Shown piece after piece: positions 34,505 through 36,666 of a stretch of DNA of 36,666 bases (position 1 is the stretch's first letter; every line of letters starts with the position of its first letter). The notes below the pieces were generated by a model. That model worked only from the letters and a program-made list of their open reading frames with translations. It was not told where the DNA came from and ran no database searches. The translations under genes and the position numbers were made by a program. The stretch comes from Nitrosomonas supralitoralis (lineage in GTDB: Bacteria > Pseudomonadota > Gammaproteobacteria > Burkholderiales > Nitrosomonadaceae), in NCBI RefSeq assembly GCF_003011925.2, contig NZ_PXXU01000035.1, positions 1 to 36,666 of the forward strand. Reading direction: 5' to 3'.

Positions 34505-34762
34505 TTGAGTGCCTACCCACCGATCTTACTTGTTGAAGATAATCCGCTTGACGTCGATCTGCCGCACGTAGATGGAGTGACGGTGCTGCAGACATTAAAA
34601 TCACTTATACTATTGCGCCATATCCCAGTAGTTGTTCTCACTGCCTCCAAAGAAGATCGTAATATAAAGGCGGCATACGACTTGGGCGTTAATTCAAATA
34701 TTGTCAAGCCGGTAGGTTTTGATGATTTTATGGACGTGGCGCAACAAATAGAGCTGTATTGA
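34505..34762 (+). pseudogene. Response regulator with the phospho-acceptor region deleted (Rcp1-like)
   Basis: The frame starts near TTG 34505 (SAYPPILLVEDNPLDVDL) with the acidic pair intact. It then jumps directly to PHVDGVTVLQTLKS, RHIPVVVLTASKEDRNIKAA and GVNSNIVKPVGFDDFMDV. In intact Rcp1-type regulators about 50 residues, including the phospho-accepting Asp, lie between VDL and LP..DG. The loss is in frame and the join ...DVDL/PHVDG is what recombination between two similar D-L-(x-L-)P stretches would give. The product could be made but not phosphorylated. It follows the kinase remnant, its likely former partner. Confidence 0.8.
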
Positions 34763-34794
34763 TGTGTTATCAATGAATCACTTAAATAGTTGCG

Positions 34795-36666
34795 ATGCGC
34801 GTTCTGTATATTGAAGATTCCACCAGTGATGCTGATTTGGCGCGTCGTGTCCTGGCACAGACTGCGCCTGATGTTGAACTGGAAGTAGTTACAACACTGA
34901 CCGAAGGATTAACAAGACTTACCTCAACGGATAAGTTCGATGTGTTGTTAACCGATCTTTCTTTACCCGATGGTTCTGGCTTGGAAGCACTGGCGGGTGT
35001 GCGGGAGCAGCGATTACCCATAGCAGTCGTAATTCTCACCGGCTCAGATGATCAAGATTCAGCGATTGCGGCTCTGAAAGCCAGTGCGGATGATTATCTG
35101 ATTAAGCGGGATGATTATCTGCAGCGCTTACCACATATATTGCGAAGTGCACTTGAGCATTTTCACAACAATGCTGAACGTAATCAGCGAGTGCTACGGG
35201 TATTGTATATCGAACATAATATGTTTGATATTGACCTTATGCATCGTCATTTAGCCATGCATGCACCACATATGCAATTAACTGCAGTGACCAATGTATC
35301 AGAGGCCTTCACACTACTTCCGGTGGATGCGATTGAACAATTTACAGTGTTCGATGTATTGCTGATCAATTATCATATGTCAAGCATGAATGGCTTGGAT
35401 ATCATTAAATTGCTGCGCAATGAACGCAAGCTGGATATTCCCATCGTAGTAGTCGCGGATCAAGGAAGCGAGATTGCCGTCGCACGCGCATTGTACCTAG
35501 GTGTGGACGATTATTTGTTCAAGCACGAAGGATATCTCTATGAGATTACGGCGATACTTGAAAAGGTACAACAGCAAGCAGAGTTGGCCCGTGAACGAGT
35601 TCGCTTGAAGCAAACCAGTTTGCGTCTTTCTCATTTGCTGGCCGCGAGCCCAACGATTCTTTATAACCTCCGCGTTGTGGAAGAAACATTCCAATCCGTC
35701 TGGGTCAGCGAGAACATTGAACGCTTGCTTGGATATACCCAAAAAGAAGCCCTGGCCGAAGGTTGGTGGAGTTCACATGTGCACCCTGATGATCTTGAGG
35801 CGACCTTGGCTCGTCAATCTGTGTTGCTCGCAGAAGGTCAACTGACCCATGAATACCGGTTTCTGCACCGTAATGGTCAAAGTGTCTGGATTCACGACGA
35901 AATACGGTTGGTGCGAAGCACGGATGGAAGTCCTCTTGAGGTTGTTGGCGCCTGGCTGGATATCAGTGAACATAAGCGAACTGAGTTAATTCGCCAAGCG
36001 CATCAGTCTGCGTTGGATTTGATTGTAGCTAATCAACCACTTCAGGTCATTTTAAAAGACATTGCGCAGCGGCTTGAGACAATTAGCCCTGATATGCTGG
36101 TCTCTATCCTGCTGCTGGATAAACTCAGTGGACGACTAAAACATGGCGAAGCACCCAGTCTGCCGAGTGATTACAACGCGGCTATTGATCAGTTGATGAT
36201 TGGTGAAGGAGTAGGTTCCTGTGGCACCTCTGCTTGGCGAGGTGAACCCGTTATAGTGTCTGATATCGATCATCATCCATTTTGGCAATCCTATCTTGAA
36301 TTAACGCGCAAAGCCAATCTTCATGCCTGTTGGACAATACCTTTCAAGGATGAGGCAGACAAGGTTCTAGGCACCTTTGCAATTTATCATCGTACTCCTC
36401 GTGAACCTGCTCCTGCTGATCTGACACTGATTAATGAATTTGCTTTGATCACTGCTCTAGCCGTACAAAAGGTGTATGCAGTTGAATCTTTGAAACAGGC
36501 GGCCGCGGTATTCGAGTCTACTCAGGAAGGTATTGTTATTACCGATATGGAGCCACGAATCGTTGCTATCAATCGTGCCTATGCAGAAATTACTGGTTAC
36601 AACGAAGAACAAGTACTCGGCAAGAATCCTAGAATTATTCAATCGGGACGTCATGACCAATTCTTT
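34795..36666 (+). CDS. Multi-domain response regulator REC-REC-PAS-GAF-PAS (3' end beyond the window)
   Basis: The frame is open from ATG 34795 to the window edge (624 codons). Residues ~1-120 are a receiver with the full site: IEDS, VLLTDLSLPDGSG (phospho-acceptor Asp), LTGSDD and YLIKRDD. Residues ~140-265 are a second receiver in which the acceptor position is Asn (LLINYHMSSMNGLDI) and the acidic pair is broken (IEHN), so it is likely non-phosphorylatable. A PAS domain (~285-400, with LLGYTQKEALAEGWWSSHVH), a GAF domain (~410-565) and the start of a second PAS (~575 on: STQEGIVITDMEPRIVAINR, GKNPRIIQSGRHD) follow. The last motif usually precedes GGDEF or EAL domains, so a c-di-GMP output domain off-window is likely. 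It lies 32 bp after the broken response regulator. Confidence 0.9.
   Translation, partial: MRVLYIEDSTSDADLARRVLAQTAPDVELEVVTTLTEGLTRLTSTDKFDVLLTDLSLPDGSGLEALAGVREQRLPIAVVILTGSDDQDSAIAALKASADDYLIKRDDYLQRLPHILRSALEHFHNNAERNQRVLRVLYIEHNMFDIDLMHRHLAMHAPHMQLTAVTNVSEAFTLLPVDAIEQFTVFDVLLINYHMSSMNGLDIIKLLRNERKLDIPIVVVADQGSEIAVARALYLGVDDYLFKHEGYLYEITAILEKVQQQAELARERVRLKQTSLRLSHLLAASPTILYNLRVVEETFQSVWVSENIERLLGYTQKEALAEGWWSSHVHPDDLEATLARQSVLLAEGQLTHEYRFLHRNGQSVWIHDEIRLVRSTDGSPLEVVGAWLDISEHKRTELIRQAHQSALDLIVANQPLQVILKDIAQRLETISPDMLVSILLLDKLSGRLKHGEAPSLPSDYNAAIDQLMIGEGVGSCGTSAWRGEPVIVSDIDHHPFWQSYLELTRKANLHACWTIPFKDEADKVLGTFAIYHRTPREPAPADLTLINEFALITALAVQKVYAVESLKQAAAVFESTQEGIVITDMEPRIVAINRAYAEITGYNEEQVLGKNPRIIQSGRHDQFF

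Overview
The window looks like a chromosomal segment of a betaproteobacterium, most probably an ammonia oxidiser of the Nitrosomonas type. The support is indirect: a moderate, AT-leaning base composition, the gene orders rsmI-lpoA-yraN and rplU-rpmA-obgE-proB, a DUF3422 membrane protein, many decayed insertion sequences, and iron-uptake genes without a siderophore synthesis cluster. No ribosomal RNA or marker such as amoCAB is present, so the genus is an inference. No tRNA, rRNA or CRISPR array was seen.

Layout. (1) 1-7.9 kb is accessory. The left edge carries a probable end of an IS256-type element. It is followed by a minus-strand tripartite RND efflux operon (adaptor, inner-membrane pump, outer-membrane factor), then the N-terminal stump of a second RND pump, then a graveyard of decayed elements: an istB (IS21) tail cut by an IS6-family remnant whose catalytic core is deleted. 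(2) 7.9-18.3 kb is mostly core: pyrC; rsmI divergent from lpoA-yraN; an IS3-family remnant; a GGDEF/EAL phosphodiesterase whose cyclase half has lost key residues; a hotdog thioesterase; a small acidic-tailed membrane protein; a DUF3422 protein; and sdaA. (3) 18.4-24.9 kb is an iron-responsive block: bfd, a TonB-dependent siderophore receptor with an STN domain, a large exported protein made of two copies of an unrecognised ~350-residue domain, and a small stand-alone RTX protein. Three clear Fur boxes lie in front of bfd, the two-domain protein and the RTX gene. (4) 25-29.7 kb holds a three-module protein (TPR-like, LicD-like, cytidylyltransferase), a Tat-exported PhoX-like protein, a lipoprotein and an HGSNAT-like membrane protein. 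(5) 29.7-33.7 kb is housekeeping: proB, obgE, rpmA, rplU and, divergently, ispB. (6) 33.8-36.7 kb is a decayed signalling operon: a histidine kinase remnant (phospho-acceptor His changed to Gln, plus frameshifts), a response regulator with an internal deletion, and an intact multi-domain REC-REC-PAS-GAF-PAS protein running off the right edge.

Best leads for something undescribed are the Fur-controlled duplicated exported protein (21596-23860) together with the Fur-controlled RTX protein facing it across a bidirectional terminator, and the single-chain LicD/cytidylyltransferase fusion (24982-26541), which appears to combine activation of a CDP-alcohol with its transfer.
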